The notes: generated by a model from the letters alone, not told the origin. Counted from the first letter of the stretch, positions 20,071-30,727 are shown. The stretch is 64,000 nt of DNA from Alphaproteobacteria bacterium (GCA_015062345.1 SUUV01000002.1:1-64000); one strand, 5' to 3'. Numbers and translations: made by a program.

Positions 20071-20498
20071 CTTTTTATCCTATTTATAATTCCGTATTGC
20101 AAACGGAAAATTTATGCCTTGTACGAGATAGGTATAAAATAAAACAACAAATATCTGGTTTTCATATAATAATACTTAAAAGCAAATCGGCATTTTGAGC
20201 CAAAAGTTTTTGTTTTACATTTACCGAACGGATAAGATAAAGTGATTGTTCTTGTTTAATTAGTCTTTACTTACCGCATCCAAAATATCTCGTATATTCT
20301 TACGGTTAAAGCTTGTAAGCTATGTAAATGTGAGAAAGCATATTGAGTGTTAAAGGCTTTTCTCATTAAAAAAATCAGCAGCAAATTCTTTAACCGAGTT
20401 CTACAATACATAATTTCTTTTAAATTACAACAACAATTTTCATCATAAGCAAAACTTTTTAACCGATTGGTAAGAGTTTTTTGCTACCATAAACGCAA

Positions 20499-21767
20499 AT
20501 GTGTGACGATTCTAAGACATATAACGGATTTATGATGTCCGGATTTATAAGAAAAATACTGATGCTGACGGCTTTGGTATGTTTTTTTGTATTTACGGCT
20601 GTGTCGCAAGTTTGTGCCGGAAATATTACCAATATGCGTATAGGTCAACAAGTCGGCAGTGTCAGAATTGTTTTTGAGGCCGATAAAGCATTTGATTACA
20701 AGGCATTTTTGCTTAATGACCCTAAACGATTGGTTGTTGATATATTCAATATGGATATTAAAAAAACTTTGCAAAGTGATGATAATAACCTGATTGCAAA
20801 TACCAGAGTCGGAAAACTTGACGGCAATAATAAACGAGTTGTTTTTGATTTGAAAAAACCGGCTATAATCAAAAAGGCATTTATGCTCAAACCGCAAAGT
20901 AATATGAAATGGCGTTTTGTTGTTGATGTTATGCTGTGTTCCGAGCGAGATTATAAAGCAAAAGTAGGTGCAAAGCACGCTCTTTCAAGCAATTCGGATA
21001 ACGAAACAAAAATTGCTTCAACTTCATCGGATTGGTTTTTTGATACAAAATCCGATATTAAATCCAAACCGCGTAAAAAGATAATTGTTCTTGACCCCGG
21101 ACATGGTGGTAAAGATCCCGGAGCAATTGGTGCATATGGAAAAACATATGAAAAAAACATTACCTTAGCAATGGGAAAAGAACTCAAAGCAATGCTTGAG
21201 AAAAAAGGTTATACGGTATATTTGACCCGAAGTACCGATGTTTTTATTCCGTTGCGCCAACGAGTTAAAATTGCACAAAAATATAAAGCGGATTTGTTTA
21301 TGTCGATTCATGCTGATAGTGCCTTAAACCGAAACGCGAAAGGTTTGTCGGTTTATACATTGTCTGAAAAAGCATCTGACAAAGAAGCAGCTGCTTTGGC
21401 TGAACGGGAAAATAAGGTTGATATAATAGGCGGAGTTGATTTTTCGGAAAATTCCAAAGAAATTAATGATATTCTGATTTCATTGTCACAAACCGACAGT
21501 CGTAATAAATCATCTAAGTTTGCAACATACATTGTTAATGAGATGAAAAAATCGGTTAAGCTGTTAAATGATACGCACCGATTTGCCGGATTTGCCGTGT
21601 TGAAAGCTCCCGATATTCCGTCGGCACTTTTGGAAATGGGATATTTATCCAACAAATCGGAAGAAAGCTTGTTAAAACAAAGCTCCTATCGTAAAAAATT
21701 GGCCACATCGGTTACGCAGGCTATTGATAAATATTTTAATGACCCTGAAATTGCTGCATTATATTAA
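20499..21767 (+). CDS. amiC: N-acetylmuramoyl-L-alanine amidase (AMIN plus Amidase_3)
   Basis: IIVLDPGHGGKDPGAIG, SIHADSA, LLEMGYLSNKSEE; N-terminal AMIN-like domain. True start may be the internal Met. Confidence 0.93.
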   Translation: MCDDSKTYNGFMMSGFIRKILMLTALVCFFVFTAVSQVCAGNITNMRIGQQVGSVRIVFEADKAFDYKAFLLNDPKRLVVDIFNMDIKKTLQSDDNNLIANTRVGKLDGNNKRVVFDLKKPAIIKKAFMLKPQSNMKWRFVVDVMLCSERDYKAKVGAKHALSSNSDNETKIASTSSDWFFDTKSDIKSKPRKKIIVLDPGHGGKDPGAIGAYGKTYEKNITLAMGKELKAMLEKKGYTVYLTRSTDVFIPLRQRVKIAQKYKADLFMSIHADSALNRNAKGLSVYTLSEKASDKEAAALAERENKVDIIGGVDFSENSKEINDILISLSQTDSRNKSSKFATYIVNEMKKSVKLLNDTHRFAGFAVLKAPDIPSALLEMGYLSNKSEESLLKQSSYRKKLATSVTQAIDKYFNDPEIAALY

Positions 21768-21856
21768 ATGTTCATAACTTTTTGAAAAATTGATTTGCAT
21801 TTTATTTTATATGTTATAAAGTGGCATAAAATGATAATGATGTAGAGAATACCCAT

Positions 21857-24283
21857 ATGTTTAAAATTTTTACCGCATTGGTCAGTGCCGGAATGTTTTT
21901 TGCCACACTTGCTTTGGTGGCAATGATTGTATTTTTCAGTAAGCTCAGTGTTGAACTTCCTGATTATAGGCAATTGGCAAAATATGAACCTGCGGTTACA
22001 ACTCGTCTGTTTGCAGGTGATGGTCAGCTCTTGATGGAATATGCGGCTGAAAAGCGTTTGTTTGTGCCTGTTGATAAAATTCCTGCTCGAGTCAAACAAG
22101 CTTTTATTGCTGCCGAAGATAAGCATTTTTATTCGCATGGCGGAATAGATTTTATCGGCATTGCAAGAGCCATAATCAACAATTTGAAAAATTTGGGCAA
22201 AGGTCGTCGTCCTGCCGGTGCTTCAACCATTACGCAACAGGTAGCTAAAAACTTTTTGCTCAGTTCGGAAGTTTCTTATATTCGAAAAATTAAAGAGGCA
22301 ATTTTGGCGCATCGTATGAATAAGGCCTTTACCAAAGACCATGTGCTTGAATTGTACTTAAACGAAATCTATCTCGGAAATCGGTCTTATGGCGTGGCTG
22401 CTGCGGCTTTGAATTATTTTAACAAGTCGTTGGACGAGTTAACATTGGAAGAAATAGGCTATTTGGCAGCTTTGCCCAAAGGACCTAACAATTATCACCC
22501 TAAGAAAAAATATGATGCGGCCGTGGCACGACGAAATTGGGTAATCGGCAGAATGGTAGAAGACGGGTATGTCACAAAAGAAGAAGCCGATATTGCAAAA
22601 TCTAAACCGTTGGTCACAACGGACAGAAAAACAGGCTTTCTAAAAGATGCCGAATATTACAGTGAAGAAGTAAGAAGAACTATATCTCACAACTTAGGTG
22701 ATGATGCTTTGTATGAAGGCGGGCTGATTGTCAGAACAACCATCAATCCTCAAATTCAGTCCATGGCGACCAAAGCTTTCAGAAAAGGCCTGATAGACTA
22801 CGATGTAAGACACGGTTATAAAGGTGCAACTCATAAAATTACCTTAGATGAGAACTACAAACAAACTCTTGACGATGTTGTGCTTGAAAAAGGGGCTCAA
22901 CCCACATGGCAAAAAGCTGTGGTCTTGGAAGTTGAAAAATCAAAAGCAAAAATTGAAACAGAAGATGAGTTAACCGCACATATATATCTTGAAGACATTG
23001 CTTGGGCAAGACCTCGATTAAAAAATAACGGTATCGGAGCAGTGCCGACCGATGTGTCAAAAGTTTTAAATGTCGGTGATGTTATATATGTTGAAAAACT
23101 TGACAATTCTAAGACCAAAAACGACGATGCTTATGCTTTAAGACAAGTTCCCGATGTTGAAGGTGCTATGGTGGTAATTGACCCGCATACCGGAAAAGTG
23201 CTTGCATTGGTAGGTGGGTTTGATTTTAAAAAATCTCAATTTAATCGTGCCACACAGGCATATCGTCAAACAGGTTCATCGTTTAAGCCGTTTGTATATT
23301 TAACGGCTTTGGAAATGGGATATTCCCCAAATGATTTGATTTTAGATGCTCCGTTTGTATTGGATCAAGGAGTGGGACAACCCAAATGGAAACCCGCAAA
23401 CTATTCTAAAAAGTTTTACGGGCTTATGACACTTCGTCAGGGAATTGAGCAATCTAAAAATTTGATGACAGTTCGTTTGGCACAAGATATCGGTATGGAT
23501 AAAGTGGCCGAAATGACTAAAAGAGTTGGTATAAATGACAATTTACCGCAATATTTGTCTTCATCATTGGGCTCTGCCGATGCCAGAGTTTTGGATATGA
23601 CAAGCGCTTATGCCATAATTGTTAACGGCGGTAAAAAGGTTAGTCCGCATTTAATTGAGCGCATTCAGGACCGTAGCGGAAAAACCATATACAAATATGA
23701 TGAGTTTGATTGTATGGAGTGTTATGCCGACAAATGGGAAAATCAGGAGGCTCCGATAAAGCCTGATTTGAGAGAACAAATTATTGATCCGCTTACAGCA
23801 TATCAAATGACTTCCATTTTAGAAGGTGTTGCCGTAAGGGGAACAGGTGCAAAATTAAGAAGCTTAAATAAGCATTTAGCCGGAAAAACCGGTACAACCA
23901 ATGACAACAAAGATGCTTGGTTTATCGGATTTTCGCCTGATTTGGTGGCCGGAATTTATGTAGGATATGATGAACCTGTAAGTTTAGGTCGTTATGAAAC
24001 CGGTGCATCTGCTGCACTTCCCATATTTTATGATTTTATGAAAGAAGCCTTAAAAGATGTTCCTGATTATGATTTCAGAATACCGGCAGGAATAAAGCTC
24101 GTGCGTATAAATCCTAAAACCGGTAAATTATCTGAGCCAACCGATAAAACGGTTATTGTTGAAGCTATTAAACCTGATTATAGTTTTGATGCTTCAAAAC
24201 AAAGAGTTGTCGGAAAAGACAAAGAAGATATGATGATTATTGACAATCAAGACACCGGACTTCAGGTCGGCGGAGAATATTAG
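21857..24283 (+). CDS. mrcA: penicillin-binding protein 1A
   Basis: AAEDKHFYSHGGIDFIGIARA, GASTITQQVAKNFLLS, TGSSFKPFVYLTALE, GKTGTTNDNKDAWFIG. Confidence 0.96.
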   Translation: MFKIFTALVSAGMFFATLALVAMIVFFSKLSVELPDYRQLAKYEPAVTTRLFAGDGQLLMEYAAEKRLFVPVDKIPARVKQAFIAAEDKHFYSHGGIDFIGIARAIINNLKNLGKGRRPAGASTITQQVAKNFLLSSEVSYIRKIKEAILAHRMNKAFTKDHVLELYLNEIYLGNRSYGVAAAALNYFNKSLDELTLEEIGYLAALPKGPNNYHPKKKYDAAVARRNWVIGRMVEDGYVTKEEADIAKSKPLVTTDRKTGFLKDAEYYSEEVRRTISHNLGDDALYEGGLIVRTTINPQIQSMATKAFRKGLIDYDVRHGYKGATHKITLDENYKQTLDDVVLEKGAQPTWQKAVVLEVEKSKAKIETEDELTAHIYLEDIAWARPRLKNNGIGAVPTDVSKVLNVGDVIYVEKLDNSKTKNDDAYALRQVPDVEGAMVVIDPHTGKVLALVGGFDFKKSQFNRATQAYRQTGSSFKPFVYLTALEMGYSPNDLILDAPFVLDQGVGQPKWKPANYSKKFYGLMTLRQGIEQSKNLMTVRLAQDIGMDKVAEMTKRVGINDNLPQYLSSSLGSADARVLDMTSAYAIIVNGGKKVSPHLIERIQDRSGKTIYKYDEFDCMECYADKWENQEAPIKPDLREQIIDPLTAYQMTSILEGVAVRGTGAKLRSLNKHLAGKTGTTNDNKDAWFIGFSPDLVAGIYVGYDEPVSLGRYETGASAALPIFYDFMKEALKDVPDYDFRIPAGIKLVRINPKTGKLSEPTDKTVIVEAIKPDYSFDASKQRVVGKDKEDMMIIDNQDTGLQVGGEY

Positions 24284-24291
24284 AGGTAAAT

Positions 24292-25396
24292 ATGAAAGCA
24301 GAATTTGTAAACATAATTGAGAAAATCAAGCAGTCTTTAGCACTGCTGAGGAGGTCTCTTTGATTATGATAATGCACTTTTAAGATTGGAAGAACTTAAT
24401 GCTTTGAGTGAAAATCCCGATTTGTGGAGTGATTCTCAAAAAGCCTTAAAAATCACCGGTGAAAAAAACAGATTGGAAGATGCCTTAAAATCTTTTGATT
24501 TAATGAACAATAGCCTGATCGATTATGAAGAAATGGCCGTTCTTTCGGAAGATGATGAAGAAATGCAAAATGAAATTTTTTCACTTTTGGAAAATCTGCA
24601 ATCTGATGTTGCAATTGCCGAAATTGAAGCACTGTTTTCAGGTGAAGCAGATGCTAATGATGCTTATGTTGAAATTCATGCCGGAAGCGGTGGAACAGAA
24701 GCGCAAGATTGGGCTGAGATGCTTTTAAGAATGTATATCAGATGGGCTGAAAAAAGAAAATTTAAGGTAGAATATCAAGAAGAAACTGAAGGTGATGTTG
24801 CCGGTATTAAATCGGTTACAATAAAAATAGGCGGACACAATGCATACGGTTGGCTAAAATATGAAAGCGGTGTGCATCGACTTGTCCGAATTTCACCTTT
24901 TGACAGTGCAGGAAGGCGACACACCAGTTTTGCATCGGTAAATGTGTTTCCGGTTATTGATGATAAAATTGAAATCAATATTAATGAGGCTGATTGTCGT
25001 ATTGATACATACAGAGCATCGGGTGCCGGCGGACAACATATCAATAAGACCGATTCGGCAGTCCGAATTACTCACATCCCTACCGGAATTGTCGTACAAA
25101 GCCAAAATCAGCGCTCGCAATTTCAAAACAGAGATAATGCTTGGAAAATGCTTAAAGCCAGATTATATGAATTGGAGATGAAAAAGCGGGAAGATATAGC
25201 CAGTGAACAACGAGATAATCAAGGCGATAACGGTTGGGGATATCAAATCAGGTCATATGTTTTGCAACCGTACCGCATGGTAAAAGATTTGCGTACAGAG
25301 GTTGAAACTTCCGATTGTAAAGCAGTATTGGACGGTGATATAGATATGTTTTTGCAAGCCGCATTGTCAGATAAGGTCGGGAAAGATAAAAATTAA
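24292..25396 (+). CDS. prfB: peptide chain release factor 2, expressed through a programmed +1 frameshift at 24358-24363
   Basis: Short frame MKAEFVNIIEKIKQSLALLRRSL then CTT TGA (24358-24363), preceded by AGGAGG; +1 frame continues DYDNALLRLEELNALSENPDLW; GGQHINKTDSAVRITH motif. Confidence 0.96.
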
Positions 25397-28300
25397 TGAA
25401 AAAGATATCCGGTAAAGCATATTTTTTCAAAAAAACAGTCGATTATATAGGAGTCGGTCTGCTGCTTTTTTTGTTGTATATGCTATGGATTTTGTACAAG
25501 GGTCCGCTATCGGTAGATTTTTTGAAACCTTACATTATACAGGCCTTAAATTCGCAGGATACGGAATATTCAATGAATATCGGTAAAGTGAATTTGGAGT
25601 TGGTTCGTTCAATTCAGCCGGTAAAAATTATAGCAAAAGATGTGGTTTTAAGAAAAAATGATGATAAATTTTCCATTCAGGCACCAAGCTTGTCTTTGTC
25701 GTTTAGTGTGAGGGCATTGCTAAAAGGAATTATTGCGCCTTCAAATGTTTCGGTTGAAAAACCCAAAATGGCAATTTTTACGACTTATGGTGTTGATAAA
25801 GAAAAAACCAATGAAGTTAACAAGAAAAAAGTGGAATATTATATTGATTGGTACGAAGGTTTTTTGGAACGGTTTAATTCTGATGAGATGATATATCCGG
25901 AAAGTTTTATCAATAAGATAGAAGTTAATCATGCCGAAGTTGAGTTTCATGAGGTAGATTTGGGCCGAAAGCAAAGTTTTAAGGAAGTTAATGTTGATTT
26001 TAATCGAAATATTGCAGACTTAGAGCTTGCAATTTCAGGTTTGTTGGATAAGTCGGACCGTCTTGTTACATTAGGCTTAAAAGGTGATTATAACATTTTA
26101 AAAAATAAACTTAATTTAGATTTTGTTTTTTCCGATTTTGAAGTCTCTGACTTTTTGAATACCGGCAATGAAAATATTTTGCGTATTGATGTGCCGATAG
26201 ACGGCAAAATCAGTACAAAAATTGATTTTGCTAAAATTATTGATAACAAAGAAGATGTTTTGGAGCATCTGGACACCATAGTCGGCAATATAGATTTTAA
26301 GGTCAATGGTGGTGACGGACAAGTAATATTTAACAATCAGGAAAAGTTTAATTATGACATAGATTCTTTTGTTTTAGAAGGTAATATTGCCGGTGGGCTA
26401 GATGCGGTTATCATTAATAATGCCGATTTTGAAACGGCCGGTCAAAAAACTCGTTTAAGCTTAGATGTATCCGGATATAAAAAATATTTTTTCGAGAACT
26501 CGCTTGCCGATTTAAAAATTATTTTCACCTCTGAAATTGAAAAATTCAAATTGGCGGACTTATCGAAGTTTTGGCCCAGATATTTGGCAGAGCCGGCTTG
26601 GCAATGGTGTAAAGACCATCTTATCGGCGGGCAGGCCCAAAACGGAAAATTTGTTTTTAAGTTTAATTATGATGAAAACAAAAATAATTTGAGCCTTTCG
26701 TCATTAGACGGTATGGCAGATTTAATCGACGGCGATTTAACATATCTTGAGGGTATGCCGGTAGTTAATCATGTTTACGGGGTGGCAAAATTTAATAATT
26801 CTTCAATTGATATTGACATTGATAAAGGTGTGTCAGACGGAGTTTTGGTCAACAAAGGCAGAGTGTTGCTTTATGATTTAAACAAAGAGCACAGCTACAT
26901 TGATATCCGAATTGACGGCAATTCATCTGTTGCAGATGCGTTAAAGTTTATTGACAATCCGCCGTTAAATTTTGCTTCAGGTATGGGGATAAATCCTCAA
27001 GATGTTTTGGGTGATGTAGATATTCAATTAGGACTAAATTTTGAATTGCATCGAAATTTAACCGCCCAAGAAATAAATGTTGATGTTAAAGCCGATTTGA
27101 AAGATGTCAGGATAAAAAACATAGTTGATAACAAAGATTTAACCGCCGACAAACTTAATGTGGAAGTTAACTCAAAAGGTTTTATTGTTATCGGTGATGC
27201 GATGTTTGATAAAGTTAATCTCAATTTGTTTATAAATGAAACTTTTGCCAACAAAACATACAAAAGCAAAGCCAAAATTTCTTTTAAACTTAATGATGAA
27301 GTTAAGAAACAATTAGGTATTGACAGTTCTATTTTAAATCCGCCTTATATCAACGGATATGCGGATATAACTTCGGATATTACGGTGTTAAACAATGATA
27401 CCATTGTTTTAGATGTTAATGCGGATATCACCAATGCACAAATTGATTATAGCTTTTTAGGATTTAAAAAGGATAAAGGTCAAAAAGGCAACATTAAAAC
27501 CACAATAGAATTGGAACAAACAAAAGTAAGATCTGTTCCGTCGTTTAGTTTGACCAAAGATGATTTTTCATTGAACGGAAACCTAAAACTTGATAACCAT
27601 GGCAGAATTAAAGAAATTGATATCACGGATATTAAAGGCCCCAAAACTTCGGCGGCAGCAAAAATTGATATCAGTTATGCTCCAAAGAAAAAGGCCAAAA
27701 TAAATATTAGCGGTAACAGTTATGATTTGAATACTTTGTTTGATAAAAAAGAAAAAGCTCGTAAAGAAAGCAGTAAATCATCTGATGACAGCGGGTTTAA
27801 AAATGCAATAGATTCCGAAATTTTTATTGCGGTGAACAGTTTGTGGACCAATCCTGATACACCGATTAAAAATTTTGCCGGAAGTGCCATCATTAAAAAC
27901 GGTATTGGGCTTGACCAAATACATATGGTCGGAAACTACGGTACGGATAAGTCTATAAAACTAAAATTAGATTATGTACCCAAACCGAGTGGTGAGCATA
28001 TATTGTCAATAGATTCCAACAATGCGGGAAGCACATTAAGAGTGTTGCGTTTGTATGAAAATATGCACGGCGGTATTTTAAAAATTGAGGGCAAACATTC
28101 TCAAGACAACGACTTTATCGGTCATGCCAAGATACGAGATTTTAGCATTAAAAACACTCCTTTGTTGGCAAAATTGTTAACGGTGGCATCGTTTAGCGGT
28201 ATTCTTGATTTATTAAGAGGTGAGGGAATTTATTTTTCGCATTTTGATGCTCCGTTTGAGTATACAAATAAAACACTTAAAATAAAAGAAGCAAAAATGT

Positions 28301-28587
28301 TCGGCAATGTTATAGGTTTTACCACAAACGGCTCGTATAATGTGTCATCGGAACAACTTAATTTGAAAGGAATTATATCTCCTGCTTACAGCCTAAATTC
28401 TTTTATCGGTAAAATTCCGTTTGTAGGTTCGGTTTTGGCCGGTAAAGATGGCACGGTAATTGCGGCAAATTATACAATTGACGGAAGTTTATCCGACCCG
28501 CAAATTGCCATTAATCCGCTGTCGATGTTTAGCCCCAATTCGTTAAAAGATTTATTGTCATCAGCCTTTGGAGGCAGTGATGAATAA
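25396..28587 (+). CDS. YhdP/AsmA-like large membrane-anchored protein
   Basis: 1063 aa; N-terminal TM; beta-rich body; C-terminal AsmA_2-like region. ATG overlaps the prfB stop (TAATG). Confidence 0.8.
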   Translation: MKKISGKAYFFKKTVDYIGVGLLLFLLYMLWILYKGPLSVDFLKPYIIQALNSQDTEYSMNIGKVNLELVRSIQPVKIIAKDVVLRKNDDKFSIQAPSLSLSFSVRALLKGIIAPSNVSVEKPKMAIFTTYGVDKEKTNEVNKKKVEYYIDWYEGFLERFNSDEMIYPESFINKIEVNHAEVEFHEVDLGRKQSFKEVNVDFNRNIADLELAISGLLDKSDRLVTLGLKGDYNILKNKLNLDFVFSDFEVSDFLNTGNENILRIDVPIDGKISTKIDFAKIIDNKEDVLEHLDTIVGNIDFKVNGGDGQVIFNNQEKFNYDIDSFVLEGNIAGGLDAVIINNADFETAGQKTRLSLDVSGYKKYFFENSLADLKIIFTSEIEKFKLADLSKFWPRYLAEPAWQWCKDHLIGGQAQNGKFVFKFNYDENKNNLSLSSLDGMADLIDGDLTYLEGMPVVNHVYGVAKFNNSSIDIDIDKGVSDGVLVNKGRVLLYDLNKEHSYIDIRIDGNSSVADALKFIDNPPLNFASGMGINPQDVLGDVDIQLGLNFELHRNLTAQEINVDVKADLKDVRIKNIVDNKDLTADKLNVEVNSKGFIVIGDAMFDKVNLNLFINETFANKTYKSKAKISFKLNDEVKKQLGIDSSILNPPYINGYADITSDITVLNNDTIVLDVNADITNAQIDYSFLGFKKDKGQKGNIKTTIELEQTKVRSVPSFSLTKDDFSLNGNLKLDNHGRIKEIDITDIKGPKTSAAAKIDISYAPKKKAKINISGNSYDLNTLFDKKEKARKESSKSSDDSGFKNAIDSEIFIAVNSLWTNPDTPIKNFAGSAIIKNGIGLDQIHMVGNYGTDKSIKLKLDYVPKPSGEHILSIDSNNAGSTLRVLRLYENMHGGILKIEGKHSQDNDFIGHAKIRDFSIKNTPLLAKLLTVASFSGILDLLRGEGIYFSHFDAPFEYTNKTLKIKEAKMFGNVIGFTTNGSYNVSSEQLNLKGIISPAYSLNSFIGKIPFVGSVLAGKDGTVIAANYTIDGSLSDPQIAINPLSMFSPNSLKDLLSSAFGGSDE

Positions 28588-29050
28588 AAAATTTAAAATC
28601 GGGATAGATTATCATGGCGTAATCACCGCTAATCCGGATTTTTTTAAAAAATTTAACCGCTATGCGTTGGATAATAATTGTTTGATATATGTTATCAGCG
28701 GCGGGCATACAAAAGATATTGAAAAATATTTAACCGAAAAACAGATATCATATTCTGCCATATGGTCAACACTTGACTATTATGATAAATTGCAAGAAGT
28801 GAGATATAACCAGGACGGAACATTTAAGGTTGATGACATATTGTGGGATAGCGCAAAAGCATTGTATTGTGCTCAAAATGATATCAATGTTCATATTGAT
28901 GATTCGGTTGTTTACGGAAAATATTTCACAACTCCGTTTTGTTTGTATAATATCTTAGAAAAAAAATGCCTGATAAACGACAAATATATCAGCTTCAACC
29001 AAACACCTGAAAAAGTGCTTAAAAGCCTTCTTGATGTAACAAAAAAATAA
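28580..29050 (+). CDS. HAD-like small hydrolase / hypothetical
   Basis: MNKKFKIGIDYHGVITANPDFFKKF resembles a HAD D-x-D-type N-terminal motif (DYHG); DDSVVYGKYF late motif. Confidence 0.5.
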   Translation: MNKKFKIGIDYHGVITANPDFFKKFNRYALDNNCLIYVISGGHTKDIEKYLTEKQISYSAIWSTLDYYDKLQEVRYNQDGTFKVDDILWDSAKALYCAQNDINVHIDDSVVYGKYFTTPFCLYNILEKKCLINDKYISFNQTPEKVLKSLLDVTKK

Positions 29051-29095
29051 CGACGAAAGTATTAAAACTTCCGCCGTTAATGTCAGCAAAAAGTT

Positions 29096-29578
29096 TTATT
29101 CAGCTGTTGCATATAATGTATAAGTGCCTTCATACGAGCCTGCAGGATAGTTGGCAGGGATATGTAACATTCCACCAATTGATACGCCTTCACCACCAGC
29201 TCCAAGTTCATAAATACTATCTTCATCAATATAAAACTCAAGCTGCGCTGCATCTTCACCTTCGCCTATCACCGGTCCAAATTCAGCTCGTTGTTCGGAA
29301 TCTATATTTGAAAGAGAACTAAAATCACCAGTGCATTCTGCATCTGTACCTCCTTCAGCAAAAACTGCCGCCCCGGTTACAGCACCACTTGTTGTTACGG
29401 TGGAAGGTTGACCATTTGTTTTTATATATATAGTACCAAGATTAAACTCTGAACAGTTTAATTCTTGTATGTGTTTAATAGTAGCATTAACTCCAATATT
29501 GCCTGTAACATCACTTGCGGCATTTGCCGTTGTTGTAATTAATATTGCCACAGCGCTCAAAAGAAAATATTTTCTCAT
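29096..29578 (-). CDS. DUF4402-like secreted protein, paralog D
   Basis: MRKYFLLSAVAILITTTANAASDVTGNIGVNATIKHIQELNCSEFNLGTIYI...IPANYPAGSYEGTYTL. Confidence 0.8.
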   Translation of the reverse strand: MRKYFLLSAVAILITTTANAASDVTGNIGVNATIKHIQELNCSEFNLGTIYIKTNGQPSTVTTSGAVTGAAVFAEGGTDAECTGDFSSLSNIDSEQRAEFGPVIGEGEDAAQLEFYIDEDSIYELGAGGEGVSIGGMLHIPANYPAGSYEGTYTLYATAE

Positions 29579-29637
29579 AATTTTAATCCTTAAAAATAGT
29601 TAAACTTAATTTGAAAGGTGTAGAAATCACCTTTCAC

Positions 29638-29684
29638 ATCACATCATAAACCGTTTTTTTTTTTTGCAAGTAAAAAGAGTCTGT
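29638..29684 (-). promoter_or_regulatory. poly(A)12 promoter-like block, paralog D
   Basis: T12 at 29654-29665. Confidence 0.65.
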
Positions 29685-29719
29685 TTGTAGATTTAAATCA
29701 AAAATGATGTAGAGGTGTC

Positions 29720-29935
29720 TCTCTCATCACCATCATACCGATGCCCGAACTTTAGTTCGGAATAGACACCGGTATTCAGGGAATAAATAAAGCTATATTA
29801 CCACCTGGACTCCGTGGTCAAGCCACGGAGTGACAGTTAGGAGGTGGACTCCGGCATCAAGTGCCGGAGTGACAGTTAGGAGGCGGACTTCAGCATCAAG
29901 TGCCGGAGTGACAGTTAGGAGGCGGACTCCGGTAA
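29720..29935. repeat. nested-hairpin repeat module plus extra half-modules
   Basis: One copy has CTCCGTGGTCAAGCCACGGAG, covarying with the usual CTCCGGCATCAAGTGCCGGAG. Confidence 0.9.
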
Positions 29936-30019
29936 TAATTGCTTACTAAAGTTATTAAGAGGTGATAAATATAAATTTGTTTGACTATTACCTCAAAAAT
30001 GATTAGATATCCACAATAG

Positions 30020-30062
30020 ACTCTTTAAAATTGCAAAAAAAAAAAACGGTTTAGAATGTGAA
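30020..30062 (+). promoter_or_regulatory. poly(A)12 promoter-like block, pilin-like gene 1
   Basis: AGACTCTTTAAAATTGC-A12-CGGTTTAGAATGTG; A-run 30035-30046. Confidence 0.65.
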
Positions 30063-30088
30063 CAGAATATAATATATGGAGTTAGTTG

Positions 30089-30718
30089 ATGAGAAAAGTT
30101 TGTGAGCTTGGAAGAAGTATGGTTGAGATGTTAGGAGTTCTTGCCATAATCGGAGTTTTATCGGTTGGCGGAATTGCCGGTTACTCAAAAGCAATGATGA
30201 AACATAAAATGAACGAACATAGAGTTATGCTTAATTCTCTTATTAATACTCTATTTATGTATGCGGATAAAGTTATTTCTTTCAATAATAATTCTACAGA
30301 AACAGTAATCATTAGTGAAACATTTTATAAATCAGGTCTTTTGCCTGATGATGTTAGATTATATGAACATAGCACCGATTATTTAAGAGATGTTTTTAAT
30401 AATTCTATTTGGTTATTTACTAATCCTTATGCTAAGCAAGTAGGAATGGGATATACCATTACCGGAAATGAAACAGGGCGAGAAATATGTGTAAATCTGA
30501 TAAATGTAGCAAAGGAAAATTCGGCTAATTTGTTTCAAATCCTATCCGATAAAAATGATGGAAATGATAACTATACTACACATGGACGATACTATGGTGA
30601 TAAATTTTGCACTCAGGATGTAAGTTGCATCAGAAATATAACTTTTAATGATATAGATATCTTATGTAACAATTGTTATGACCGCAGTTGCAGATTTTAT
30701 ACGGTTATAGCATACTAA
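30089..30718 (+). CDS. type IV pilin/pseudopilin-like protein 1
   Basis: MRKVCELG|RSMVEMLGVLAIIGVLSVGGIAGYSKAM: prepilin-like leader ending in G, Glu at +5, hydrophobic N-terminal helix. Confidence 0.8.
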   Translation: MRKVCELGRSMVEMLGVLAIIGVLSVGGIAGYSKAMMKHKMNEHRVMLNSLINTLFMYADKVISFNNNSTETVIISETFYKSGLLPDDVRLYEHSTDYLRDVFNNSIWLFTNPYAKQVGMGYTITGNETGREICVNLINVAKENSANLFQILSDKNDGNDNYTTHGRYYGDKFCTQDVSCIRNITFNDIDILCNNCYDRSCRFYTVIAY

Positions 30719-30727
30719 TTTCTTTTA

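Noticed and set aside
24386-25396. prfB start at 24386 as given in the ORF track
   Set aside because: Ignores the programmed frameshift; true start is 24292.
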